Of a stretch of 64,000 nt of DNA, positions 1-11,619 are shown one piece after another. The notes below the pieces were generated by a model that had not been told where the DNA came from, did not search any database, and was given only the letters and a program-made list of their open reading frames with translations. This stretch comes from Micrasema longulum (lineage: Eukaryota; Arthropoda; Insecta; Trichoptera; Brachycentridae), in NCBI GenBank assembly GCA_022494885.1, contig JAGVSM010003738.1, positions 1 to 64,000 on the forward strand. The letters run 5' to 3'. The first letter of the stretch is position 1. Every line of letters starts with the position of its first letter. A program made the translations under genes and the position numbers.

Positions 1-175
1 AAAGCCGTTTACACGTTGACAATACAATATTGTTTTGTCCCGGACTCGACCATTTCCCACGGGTAAACAGCAATTATAAAGACAAAACATTTTTAAAAAA
101 ATATATTTTTACAAATATACTTAAAAAATATTCCCAATAAATTTACTGTAAATTTGTAGAATTAACCTGGATTCC

Positions 176-306
176 ATAATGCCTGTCTAATGTATTCACT
201 TGTCTTTGCTTTTCTCTGTTGTGTTTCTTCTATTATTTGTTTTTTTCATTTTATGATTTCTTCAAACTGGACACTGTCCGTAAATTTGTTAAATAAATAA
301 ATAAAA
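176..306 (+). mobile_element. CR1/L2-like LINE 3' tail
   Basis: TGGACACTGTCCGTAAATTT followed by a (TAAA)n tail matches the ends at 47440-47465 and, inverted, 38082-38100. Bases 1-175 hold nothing I can classify; a short stretch (TTTACACGTTGACAATACAA) resembles 22552-22580. Confidence 0.55.
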
Positions 307-504
307 CATTTTTCCGAGACAATGTCACGAAGGCAGGCTCCGCGGAACAATTATTACCGCCCCACCGCGCGCGAGGGCCCGCGGACGCATTGTCCTCGTG
401 TGGCCATGGACAGGATCTTGTGACAATAGTGATTTATTCGACGTAAACGTGTTGCTCCCGCATATTTTTTCTGCCGAAAATCGCGGCAGAAAGAGGAGAA
501 GAGA

Positions 505-720
505 TAGCAGAGAGGGAAAACATTTTTTGAGAAGGGAATGTACAAGTCTAAACATTTATAGGGTTTATGATCTGTCATTAGCTAGTTTAGGTGGCTACGT
601 TACATACTATGGAACATTAACATTCTGCCTATGATTTTGAAACATCAATATTTACTTAATTCTTCCGTATTTTGACGTTTGTTTAGTAAAAGAGCTGCAA
701 CCTTTATTGATGATGAGAAT
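505..720 (+). repeat. F1 repeat copy
   Basis: CAGAGAGGGAAAACATTTTT through TTATGATCTGTCATTAGCTA to AAAGAGCTGCAACC; plus orientation. Confidence 0.7.
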
Positions 721-1794
721 CAAATGGCTAAATTAGATTACAAAATAGGTAAAACAGAGTATTGAAAAAAATAAAGAATAAATACATAGTAATGAAATAC
801 ATATAAACAGTAAAAAATCCCACAAAAGCATGGCCTGTTAATGCGTATACAAGAAATGTTTATGCTTTTGCTTTTTTTATAAATAGACAGGTATAATATT
901 TTTGTGTTATAAATTTAAGAAAGAGAAAAAAAAATAGTCTGTAAAAGATTAAAAGGTACTTTTTCACTATATTTTTTACTGTTCCTTATTATTTTAAAGG
1001 GCAACAAAATATATCATAGAAAAAAAAAGTTTATATCTTTAGTTTGAATCCAAGATAGTGCGTGTTTTTTTAAAGAAGGAAAATTTTTAAAGCGGATTAG
1101 CGAAATATTATCAGTAAAAAAGAAATAAAAAATTTTAGGCTTATAAAACATGCACGTTTCTGTGCAAACCTCATAAGTCCACACATTCCTGACCTGGATA
1201 TAAGTTCATTGGAATACCATCCTCAAACGGATGACGTCATACTCATTAAATCATCAAAGGATTAATGTTACGGGTTTATGCGAATGAAAGAACGAAGTCT
1301 TTTTTTACTGTCTGTGCAATGAATTCAGTGTTTTTAAAATATTTTTTTGGTAACATTTTTTTATGTATCGTATTATTAGTGCTATAATTTTTTTAAGTTT
1401 TGTATTTCTGAAATAACTTCACGAGTGACGTCAGAGGTTCTTCTCTGTCAGTTCTCCCGATCGTCTATGGTAAGTAATCCGGATATCCTTCACAGCTTTT
1501 ATACCATTAGTTGGCTCATATGAGCCGGTGACGTCGTTCAGAGTAGTGAGTTTTTATTACAATCTTTTTTTGTGTATTTTCAAGAAACATTGCTGCACAA
1601 TTTAATGGTATAATTTTTACCGCACCCAAGAAAACATATTTTTTATCCAATTTCCTGTGGGTCTGAAGTTCCTCATTCTAGTATTAGCATCTCAATAGTT
1701 AATACAAGTCTTACATACAAAATGCCCAACATACAATAATTAACACCGCTGAAAAAATAAATTAAATACGATGTAAGAAAATTTTTTAGAGAAA
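720..1794. other. no gene seen
   Basis: AT-rich; the only things noted are two TGACGTCA octamers at 1232 and 1426. Confidence 0.5.
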
Positions 1795-1912
1795 AAAGGT
1801 AATGGGCCCCAAGAGTTTCAACATGTTAGACCCTATCAGAGAGACGTCTGTCAGATGCTACTGTATATTAAAAGATGGTAACCAAGTGAATAAAATGTAG
1901 GCCTTTCAATAT
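1795..1912 (+). repeat. unclassified dispersed repeat, copy 1
   Basis: GGTAATGGGCCCCAAGAGTT, GACCCTATCAGAGAGACGTC, TGTCAGATGC; matches 4381-4490 in the same orientation. Confidence 0.65.
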
Positions 1913-4380
1913 TTTGTGAGTAGGGAAATATCACCGATTTTTTTTACTACTTATTAAAAGCATAAAAAGTATTTGCAAATTTATAATATTGAATTCCCGC
2001 ATTGGCTACGCCCCTCATACGTCATGATTCGGGTAAATTTTGAACTTTGTTTGCGACAGTTTGAATTTAAATGGAACTTCGTCGCGAATCTCGACATCAC
2101 AATTATCAAGGCCAAACGTGTCACGTTTTTGTTGGGACATATTTATAAATGATGTGTTTTTAAAAGATATGTATGAAAGCATTTTCCGCAATATCTATTT
2201 TGATTTTTGAAAATACAATTAATTTTTCTACATCTATTTCATATATTTTTATCGGTATTTGTAGTATGTGATATTTCCCTATTGTCTTTTTTTTACGTGA
2301 ATCAGTGTCTGCCGGCAGATTAGACATTTAAATTATTGAGAAAAAAACACTCGTCCCGAAGGAGGACAATTTAGTCAGTGGACTGTATTTGAAGGGAAGG
2401 TTGTGCAACTCCACTAACCCGATGAACTACCGAGGCGTGACGTGGTTTTAGAACCTTCTGGTAAAGTTGGTGGTTGGCGGAGTACACTTGGGTATTGTCA
2501 ATTGTTAAAAGCTAAATTGGATGACGTTTGTTGTGTATTCGCGATTTCATGTTTTGGCGGCTACTCATACGCGTGATTATTGTTGCGTGGAGCTGCGCTA
2601 GAAAAATTGGGAACTAGAGCTTGGACGGGTATGGATACGTAGGGAATATAAGGAACAATATATGTAAATTTATTGCAATAGAGAGGAAAAACACATTTGA
2701 AAAGGTAATATGGAAGTAGATATGTACATAAGAGTGGGCCGATAATGTACGAAGTTTTTTATTTTTCTAAACATCAAATTGAAAGGGGTCTAAAAAGTGG
2801 CATTTTGGATCACATTGAACGTAAAAATTATCTAAAAAAATATTCTATACTACTTTTAGCCCTCAACCGAGGTTTGAAGGTTATCACTGTCTGAACATTT
2901 TTTTAATTATCTATGTTGATAAAATTATTGTTAGTAAAGATATAACTTAATCACATTACAAATTCGAACACGTTTGAAAACTACCGAAATGCAAAAATTT
3001 TTCACTCCGCGGAACTGATTCCGTTGAGCGCCTGGCTAATATTAACGAAAACAATGGCTCATTTAAACAACGCTACTTATTTATTACAAAACGAAGTGCA
3101 ACTCACGCTTTTAGATACTAATTAAATAAGATTCAATGCAAATAATAAAATTTTATTGGATTGATTTCCTTACTTAAATACGAAATGACAACCGGTTTAG
3201 CGCAAAAAACGACTTTTTTGAAAACTTCAAGCTCTGGTTGAGGGCCAAAAGTAGTGTCGAATATTTTTTTTGATATTTTTTGCATTCCGAATAATCCAAA
3301 AGGCAACTTTTTAGACCTCTTTGATTTCAAAATTTGTAAAAAAAAAATATCGGCCTACCCTAATGTACATGTAGATAAACTTGGTCCAAATGTATTTCGT
3401 AAAAAAAGTAAAATGAACAAATTAATACTGAATACAAGAGTACAGTTTCTCAAGTTGACAAATGAATTATTCTTGAATACTAAGTTTGAAGTAAAGGTGA
3501 ATACAATAATATTTTAGCTGCATTTTAATTAAGTCTACGACTCTTGCAGCGCCTTACCCGTGAAGCAGAAAACTGAGGAGATTAATTTTGGATTAAAACA
3601 ATTCTAGAAGTCTGTAGAGTTCTAGACCTAAGCCCAGAACTTCAGCTATCTTTTAATTTATCTTCCCGCTTCGGACCGAAGGAAGGCGCTCTCTTTTTAC
3701 GCCCAGCAACAATTGAGTTAGTTAAACTTTTCTTAAATTGCACTGCTTTTGTTTTCGGATTTCCGGAATGACTTTTTAAAATAAATACCACGAAAGCTTA
3801 ACCCTTAGCTATTTAAATTAGTAGCGTAAGTACCTACTACGGTTTACCGGTGAGGGAGTTTTGTAGATTGTTTATTAAGCCACCTAGTCTTGAAAGTGTA
3901 TAAAAACAAGAGTTTTATAATGCAGATGAAATAATTCATAAGCATTCTAATATGCTCTGGACAAGTGTATTACACAATGTGTGTATTGCAATTGTGGTTT
4001 TATTGAAATATCTTAAATTTCGAAAAAAAAATTTAGTATTTGACTAAATTTATCTACAATTTTGGTAATTTTGCGTCATACAAAATAATCATAGTTTGCT
4101 TAGATTTTTTTTTATTCATTGGCTAGTCTAAAAACAAACAGTGCTAAAAACAATTCTCAAACTGCCACCCTCAGATACTATTTTGCGTTAATTAATTTGC
4201 TAACTGTCCGAGAGCTTTAAATCCGGTTAGTTCAAAATAACTTTTGATTTTTATATCTAATATAACCAAATTGATATATATAGAAATAATGTAACCAAAC
4301 AAAACACTAAAACACGATATGCAACGAGCATTAACTCTAGAGCACCACGAAGTAGAACTGCTTTTTTTCAGAAGCATTTA
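1913..4380. other. no gene seen
   Basis: Apart from an F1 scrap at 2670, nothing is recognisable. Moderately G+C-richer patches at 1995-2110 and 2380-2640 have no convincing frame. Short open frames at 3133-3517 are on both strands and composition-driven. Confidence 0.5.
2670..2745 (+). repeat. F1 repeat fragment
   Basis: Worn AGAGAGGAAAAACACATTTG and AATATGGAAGTAGAT. Confidence 0.5.
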
Positions 4381-4490
4381 ATGGTATTGGGCACTAAAAT
4401 TTTTAAAGTGTTGACCCTATCATAGATACGTCTGTCAGGTGCAGTTGTACATAAAATAGTGACCAAACGAATAAAGTGTACACCTTTTAA
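4381..4490 (+). repeat. unclassified dispersed repeat, copy 2
   Basis: TGGTATTGGGCACTAAAATT, GACCCTATCATAGATACGTC, TGTCAGGTGC; matches 1795-1912. Confidence 0.65.
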
Positions 4491-6380
4491 CATCCTTCAA
4501 TTGACTTTTATTTCTTTGGCATTATGCAGTGTGTCCGCCAGAAGATTTCCCGCTGTCTCTGATTATATTGAAGGCAGAGGAGAGATAGAGGGGGTATCAT
4601 TCGACGCAAGAGTGTTGCAGTATTTTTTATTTGTCATGAGTCATGAGTCCGTGAATATGAGCCCACTAGGATTTCGAGATTTTTGTGTATTTCAATAATA
4701 AGAATTCCACCAATATAACAAGGTGACTGTTTTTGTTCTCAGTTCGATACCCGAAGACCTAGTGATGGCCGCTGAACCAATTGATTGTCGTGGGTGTAAA
4801 AGTTTAAAGGAACAAAATCAGTTGCAAATGAATCTTGACTCGGACGTTCAACTTTTGTTTTAAATCAGATAAACGTAAGCCTTGTGCGAGTCATTTTTTC
4901 CAAAATCTGCGCATGACCACAAGGTTGCAGCATTTACTTAACTGGCACTAATATGACTTTAATACAAAATATTTAAAAAATTTAGAATTCTATCCCTACA
5001 AGCTATAAATTATCCAGAAGTTGAAATAAAATGAAAACATACATACGTGGTTGCGCGAGTGGTTGATGGGATTGCGTGGTTTGTGGCCGGGTGGACCGCC
5101 AGTGGATGAAGATTCACTTATCCTACCCATCCTGTAATCTCCCAACTTTCAAAGTTTATTATTCTCCTCGTCTCTATGGCCATGGATAGCTACGGTTGCT
5201 ATGGGAACGATTTTCCATATCCATTACAACTAACATCAACAAACACACATTTTTCTCTTCTTGATAATTTCTGTCAACTACCGCATGTTCATAATTTTAT
5301 CTGCCCACATCTGCACGTCCTATAACATATGCCCGCATCTGAACATATTTACATTTTATGACCGCCGCTCCGCCACATTCATCTTTATATTTTGCAAATA
5401 ACCATAGTGAAAGTGCCATGTTCCCCAAAAAAGGAAAAAACTACCAAGAAGCCAGGACTTGGAAATATCATCCGGATTCCTGTCCCTGATTTTCTTTCCT
5501 GTCTTCCTTAAGGTAGGATTTTTGTTTGCTGTAGTTTGTTTAGCTGCATACTGTTCTTTTCCGCATTTTCTATTTTCAGGCAATGCATCTTTTAACTCCC
5601 CACAAAAATTAACACAGATCAACGATCCAGTAAAATAATATCCACGCAAAATTAAAATCGCCACCCCAATACGAATGGAAAACTATACCAGAGTGATTTT
5701 GAAAGGGTTTTCTAACATAACGTGCTTGAACAAACTCTTTTTAAGTGACGATGTGCATTTTCACATTGAAAGATTCGCCCTTTAACAGAATATGCGCAAC
5801 TTGAGCGAGAACAATCTGCAAGAAGTCCCTAAAAAAACACTTCATAGTCTGAAGATAACAGTTCGGTGTACCGTTTCCGGCCGACGTGTAATTGGGCCAT
5901 TTTTTGGTAACTGTGCAACAGTGACTTCAAAACGATATTGTGGGATGATGGATGATTTTTTTTATACTAAAACTGCAGCAACATAATAGTCCTAATACCT
6001 TAAATCCATATTTAGCTGGATAAGGTCACAATAAACACCGTTAAAACATCAATGTTTAAAATGAGGAGCATTTTTTCTGAACAATTAATAAATCGCTTTG
6101 ATAAAATCGACTAACTCTCAAGATCATTTGATTTTATCCAATCTATTTGTTTCTTATAAAGTTACCATAAATCTTGCGTTTTCAATAAATTGCTTTCAAC
6201 AGGTGCCACAAGTGCCCTACAGTAAAATATCCGACGTGAGATAGCAGCTATCAGTTCAGATCTCTTAAAGCAAGTTTTTGCCAATATGAGGTCTTAATTG
6301 CAAAGGTGTTTGCAACAAAACGGACACCATCTGGGTCAAGTTACTTTTAAGAAAAAAATCTGCATTATTTTTTTCAGAAA
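4491..6380. other. no gene recognised; G+C-richer patch at 5040-5420
   Basis: An open minus frame at 5356-5664 (102 codons) and plus text at 4540-4640 (AGGCAGAGGAGAGATAGAGG, resembling the 22930 and 455 repeats). No family recognised, no splice logic found. Confidence 0.4.
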
Positions 6381-6381
6381 C

Positions 6382-6932
6382 TAAATGTTATTAAATATTT
6401 ATATATAACCACTTACCGACTTTTCTATGTCTACCGGTTTCGAGACGTACCCGACTCTTCGTCAGGACACCATTTCAACCAACATGCAAACCAACATGCA
6501 AAACCCACTATACACCTTCACCATAGTTGTTGCACCAAAATATAAAACCAGCACGACATGCATTTTAATAAGCACATGCACTGATTAAGACAAACATGTA
6601 CTGATTAAATTATGAACATATTCTTGTGTTTGAGAATTGATTAAAATAGTTGAGGGGATGGAGGGAGGGGGTAAGCTTAAAAGGTTTAATTGGGTGACCA
6701 TTACAGTGGAACATCGTTTAAAGGACTTTATTGGAAGTTTGTTTGATTAATGATCAAAGGAACATGATTTTTCAAAGCTTTCCTTTTGTGAAATATTTCC
6801 ATATTATTTACTTTTAACCCTTTATTATCTCTGTGTAAGATTTTAACTCCTGTATTTTTATTAAACGAAAACGAAACCGGTAGACATAGAAAAGTCGGCA
6901 AGTGGTTATATACAAATATTTAATAACATTTA
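6382..6932. mobile_element. 551 bp element with about 60 bp inverted ends (Penelope-like repeat)
   Basis: The left end TAAATGTTATTAAATATTTA through CCACTTACCGACTTTTCTAT and GTCTACCGGTTTCG is repeated inverted at the right (6874-6932). The right-hand unit recurs elsewhere (31560, 40925, 63316) and continues outward there (TGTTTGACCACGAAGTTAAT). So these ends are a repeat unit placed head-to-head rather than a simple MITE. The left unit contains CTGACGA...CGAAAC on the minus strand. Confidence 0.65.
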
Positions 6933-7629
6933 TTAAAATGTTTGACCACGAAGTTAATGCCTTAAATATTAATAAGATTTATTATTATTTTTTTACGTAT
7001 CAAATCTGCCGGCGGACATTCTGTTTTTCGTCTGTTTTAATTGCATTTAGTATTTTTTTCAATTTTGTTTATATTTTAAATGAATATTTGTTGGTGAGAC
7101 GAAATTTAAATCTGACGATAAGCTAGCCTAGATTGATGGTTTTAAATGATGCGACTGATCATTAGTGAAATTTATGTACCAATACGGTTCTTGTGCACCT
7201 ATAAGTGCAGATAGGAGAATGACGGTGATTTTGATGATTTAAAATATTAAAAACTTTACTTTTTGAACCCCTTTATCATGGTTTTACAAAAACAATTAAA
7301 CGTCTCCTTTATAATTGAAAAAGAAACAACACTTTTTCTGTAGTTAAGCAAAACTCTTTCAGTTCGTTAATTTTTCTTTAGTACAAACTTTGGAAAAGTG
7401 TTTGAAACTAAAAGAGACTTATAATTATTTCACCCTCAAGAAAAAATACCCGACAAACATTTTTGTTTCAAAATTAATTATATTTTCACGAAAATAGCTT
7501 CAAAAAAAATAATTTGGTTAAAAAATATGAACATGAATTGTTTTTTTAGTGAAATAAAAATAAAATAGACGTTTAAATTTCAAAAAGCATTTCAGATTTA
7601 CAACACTTTAGCATACTTACATATTGAAA

Positions 7630-7800
7630 ATAAATTGAATCTTTTGAGAATACACCGATCTAGGCATTTACAGAGTTTACGATCTGTCATCGGCTTGGTT
7701 AAGTGATCACATTACACACTGAACAAAATTCACAATTCTGTTTAAAGGGCATTGATTTCCATCTTGTCGTATGATATTTTCCGATTCTCAATATATGCTT
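7630..7800 (+). repeat. F1 repeat fragment
   Basis: GATCTAGGCATTTACAGAGT, ACGATCTGTCATCGGCT and ATTACACACTGAACA. Confidence 0.6.
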
Positions 7801-8429
7801 ATAATAAGGTAATAACTTATATTTTAATACAAATTATTTACCACTTATTTATTTAATTAACTAGCGGTTTCACCCTCTACCGGACATTTTCACACTGGTA
7901 AAAATTATAAAGGGTTGAAAGAATTCATACAAAACAAACTACAAACTGCACCAGCTCTGAAACAACTATGGAGAAATTGATATGTTTCATTTTCCATTGC
8001 CAGTTTTAAGATTAAAAATTCTCACGGCAATAAAATCAAAGTACCGGTGCTTAAATAATATCTACTGTAAATTCTAATTTTTTTCCGAAACCTGTTATAA
8101 TTTTTCATAAACATTAATTCATGTACCTTCTTACTTTTATGTCGTATTTTATCTGTATTAATATATTTCTATAAAGCGTAATGTAATTCGATACTTAAAA
8201 TAAAAAAAGAACTGTGACATACATATTGCCTTTTTATGCCGTGAAACGCTTTAATAAAAAAAACCCTATGGGCGTATATAATAATAAATAAAACAAAATA
8301 AAACAGAATAAAACAATATGTTACCTAAAGTTCATTTAAAAACAATGGTAAACGATCCAAAAATATTTATGTGCAAAAGAAAGGGACAATATTATGGGAT
8401 GCATGTGTTGGCGGTTTACGTGTACAGTA

Positions 8430-8615
8430 ATTGCAGGATTACATTGTCCTCGTATGTTGTGGAGTGGTTTGTTGGGGAGTCATCTGTGGCACCTAGACAC
8501 AACACACGAGAGTAATGTAACTCTACCCGTACAATATCCATATAAGCGATACGCGCCAGATGGCTCCCAAACACACTACTTCACAATACACGAGAACAAT
8601 GCAATCCTAACTTTA
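8430..8615. mobile_element. foldback repeat with about 60 bp arms
   Basis: The arm GGATTACATTGTCCTCGT...GGGGAGTCATCTG (8437-8488) is repeated inverted as the complement of GGATTGCATTGTTCTCGT...GGGAGCCATCTGG (about 8555-8612). It is unusually G+C-rich and contains an open frame at 8394-8705 (103 codons) that reads through both arms. The ACGCATTGTCCTCGTGTGG run near 386 looks like another piece of the same family. Confidence 0.65.
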
Positions 8616-8744
8616 TGGAGGATTTTAACCAACTACGATGAAACTAGAAATATGATTACCGATAAGGAGAAATATAGTCTAAAAACTCATTGCACCAGGG
8701 TTTGAAATCGTAGAATGAGTTACCTTAAGAAATAAAATGAAAAC

Positions 8745-9170
8745 ATTTTCAATAAATATTTTACGACAGAGAAAATAATATTTTATAGAAAAGAGTACGG
8801 AAGTATAGGAATTTACAGGTCTAATGACCTGTCATTGGCTGGCTTAAATGGCCACTTTACACACTAACATTCACCATTATGCCTTAATTTAAAAAAAAAT
8901 ATTGCTTTAATTCTTGCATCCGCAGATCTTTGAGAAATTAAATAGCAGAATCATTTATTGGTGCGGATGAGATTCTGACCGATTATTTTCACTAGGCAAC
9001 GTCTGAAAATATTTTTCAATTTTTGTAGTACTTCTTAGACCAGCTGGATCTTTCAACAATATTTAGAGTCTATACAAATTGTTGTAGACATCTGGATTAA
9101 ACCTCTTCGGGAGTTATTGATATTAATATATTACAACAGAGAGAAATTATATTTTTTAGAAGAAAATACA
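8745..9170 (+). repeat. F1 repeat copy with following end module
   Basis: AATGACCTGTCATTGGCTGG core at 8823, the ACTAGGCAACGTCTGAAAAT block at 8991, then an end module with CTCTTCGGGAGTTATTG and TTACAACAGAGAG at 9105-9145. A further worn module runs to about 9300. Confidence 0.65.
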
Positions 9171-9310
9171 GAATTAATTTATAAAATATAATACATAATG
9201 CGTACAAAATTTTTTGGTAATGTTGTAAAAACCAATTAACAGTATTTTCAATTCGTCGAAATTTTCGTAGACAAGAACTGGATTTCATCCTGTAGGAAGT
9301 TATTATGGTT

Positions 9311-9356
9311 AATGAATAAATACAGCAATTAATTATAATTACTGTATTTATTCATT
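9311..9356. repeat. perfect 15 bp inverted repeat (hairpin)
   Basis: AATGAATAAATACAG (9311-9325) pairs with 9342-9356. The short AT-rich interior is itself nearly self-complementary. It sits just outside the mariner. Confidence 0.75.
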
Positions 9357-9390
9357 ATATATGTACAATGTATAATGTATGTACAATGTT

Positions 9391-10275
9391 CGAGGCATGT
9401 TCAGAAAGTGGGTATATTTGAAAAAAAAGAAGAATTTTACTGATACTTCTCGAATATTTTTCCACATAATTGCCATCCCGTTCAATATATGTGGCGAACC
9501 GGGGCACAAGCTTCTTTATGTCCTCCTAGAAAGGCTCTCCCGCCATCTTCTTCCATCACTTCAGAACATCTTTCTGCACTTGCTCGTCAGTTAAATTTCA
9601 ATTCCACCCATGCGTGCCTTTAGGGAGGTGAAAAGATGATAATCTGAAGGTGTAAAGTCAGAGGAATAAGGGAGGTGGTTCAAAACATCCCAACCAAATG
9701 AGTCCAAAAGGAACCTTAATGGCTAAGCTGAGTGAGGACGAGCGTTGTCGTGTAACTAGCACACTCCTCATGTCAGCATTTCCCTGCTTTTGTTTTAAAT
9801 GTCCCTTTTTCAATGCTCTCACAATATCGTTGTGGACTGATGGTCTCCTTTTGAGGCAGAAATTCAACCAAAATAATGCTTTTTCAGTCCCAAAACACTG
9901 AGGCCATAATTTTTCGCCAGAAATTGTAGTTTGTAACATTTGTTTTGCCTTTACCTAACTCCCTACGCCACTTAAACACACTCGTTCTGTTCATAACACC
10001 TTTGCCGTAAACCATTTCGGTTTGCTAAAAGAATTCGGGGGTGATATTCCTTCTGTAAGTAGGCAGTGGATCATAGCACGTGACTCGCATTTGGCAGGAT
10101 TTTTTACCGACATCTTTACGCAACTGGACACTACAACGTGAGTTTACGTACTGCCGTATTACTGCAATGTTTGCTCTGTCAAGAGATACCCCTCTATCAC
10201 TGAGTGTTGCCAACCCTTATAAAATAAATGCACACAATCCTCTAAGGTTACTTACTTTCTGAACGTTTTCAGTCG
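9391..10275 (-). mobile_element. mariner-like element, internally deleted and inactive
   Basis: Minus-strand mariner/Tc1 relic of about 0.88 kb (full mariners are about 1.3 kb). Inverted ends share GTTCAGAAAGT (9399-9410 region and, inverted, 10256-10266). Reading across frames on the minus strand gives ASVFWD followed by a stop and then ILVEFLPQKETISPQRYCES, then LHDNARPHS and DFTPSDYHLFTSLKARM. These are the first, second and third catalytic Asp contexts of mariner transposases (the last is the usual SPDLAPSDYHLF block). Many stops and frameshifts; no functional frame remains. The N-terminal helix-turn-helix region is largely missing. Confidence 0.85.
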
Positions 10276-11075
10276 CAGAGAAGGGAATATAGAAGTCTTG
10301 ACCTTTATATTTCTTAAAACCTGTCTTTGGCTAGTTTTAATGACCACCTTACACACATTGTAACATTCACAATTCGTTCTGAGTTTTCAATCCACACATC
10401 CATATGTCTTCAATTTTTCCAATTGTACATTTTTTTAATTAAAAGAGCTAAAACCTTTTTTGATAAATTACCTGGTCAAGCTTTTAATTCTAAAGATATT
10501 ATTAACTCAACAGTGTTTGAGTATGTCCAAATGCTTGCAGACTAGCTGGATTTCCTCCCTAGGGAGTTATTCAAATATACATTTATTTCAACAGAGAGGG
10601 AAAACACTTTTGAGAAGGGAATATGGAAGTCTAGGCATTTACAGGACTTATGACCTGTCATTGGCTGGTTTAAGTTGCCACTTTACACAGTGTGTAACAT
10701 TCACCATTCTGCCCATGTTTGAACTTCCACATTTTCTCAACCCTTCCATCTTTTGACTTTTGTGAAGTAAAAGAGCTGAAACCTTTATCACGTAGGTGAG
10801 ATTCATCCGGCTGAACCAAATCGCCACTGAACCAAATCGCAACGCCTAAAAACAATTTTCCAATTTTTATACTTCTTCTTTTACCAGGTAGTTAATTCAA
10901 CAATGTTTGAGTATTTTGAAATGCTTGCAAACTGGCTGGATTTTGTCTCTAGGAAGTTATTCATGTTTAAATGTATTTCAACAGAGAGGGAAAACACTTT
11001 TGTGAAGGGAAAATGGAAGTCTGGACATTTACTTCTATATCCCCTTCTCAAAAGTATTTTCTCTCTCTATCGAAA
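10270..11075 (+). mobile_element. F1 repeat cluster: two direct modules plus a foldback end
   Basis: The end module GCTTGCAGACTAGCTGGATT occurs at 10528 and again (GCTTGCAAACTGGCTGGATT) at 10924, a spacing of 396 bp, both in plus orientation and each followed by CAACAGAGAGGGAAAACAC. The second unit is cut short and folds back: AGGGAAAACACTTTTGTGAA is complemented by TTCTCAAAAGTATTTTCTCTCT near 11045. This shows the family can be arranged as direct or inverted units. Confidence 0.75.
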
Positions 11076-11615
11076 TAAATTTAAATATTATTAACTAACT
11101 GAATGAAGCATAAATAAAAAAAATACTAACATAATAAGAAATGAAAAAACAGTTTTTTAAATTCCAGAATATGTTTTAAACCTGCTACTTTTGATTAATT
11201 TAGAGAATTTATTTTTAAAACGTGTTTTCAATTAGTATTCCGGTACACAACCTTAACTCTTCCCATCCTGTAAAGGAATCATTAAATCATTCGAGCCCGA
11301 ACTGAAACCAATTACAAAACTTTACCGTCTGCTTTACTTATATACACCGTGGTGGGAGTAATGCTTAAAGGGTTAACTCTGACTGCAAGATCACGTGGCA
11401 AAAGTCGTTATAAAGCGCAGTTCAGTATTCCATAAGATTTCATTTAAATTAATATTTAATAAGCTTTGGCTTCTTGGTCACTATATAATATTACAGTGAT
11501 CTCAAAATTTGAAAGCGTAAAAGTAGTTTTTGTTCTAAGAACACGATTTAATGCTTTTGCAGAACTTTCTTTGAATTTCTTGTAAAAATATATCGACTCA
11601 ATCTAGTCCGCGAAC
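11076..11615. other. no gene seen
   Basis: AT-rich spacer between the F1 cluster and the 2.5 kb transposon. Confidence 0.5.
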
Positions 11616-11619
11616 ATTT
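11616..11619. repeat. left target-site duplication ATTT
   Basis: ATTT directly outside the left inverted end; identical to 14114-14117. Confidence 0.75.

Noticed and set aside
5356..5664. 102-codon minus-strand frame
   Set aside because: No recognisable domain or splice-compatible neighbour; kept only as an unexplained region.
6382..6932. Simple MITE with 60 bp TIRs
   Set aside because: The right arm continues outward into sequence shared with copies at 31560 and 40925, so the arm edge is not the element edge.
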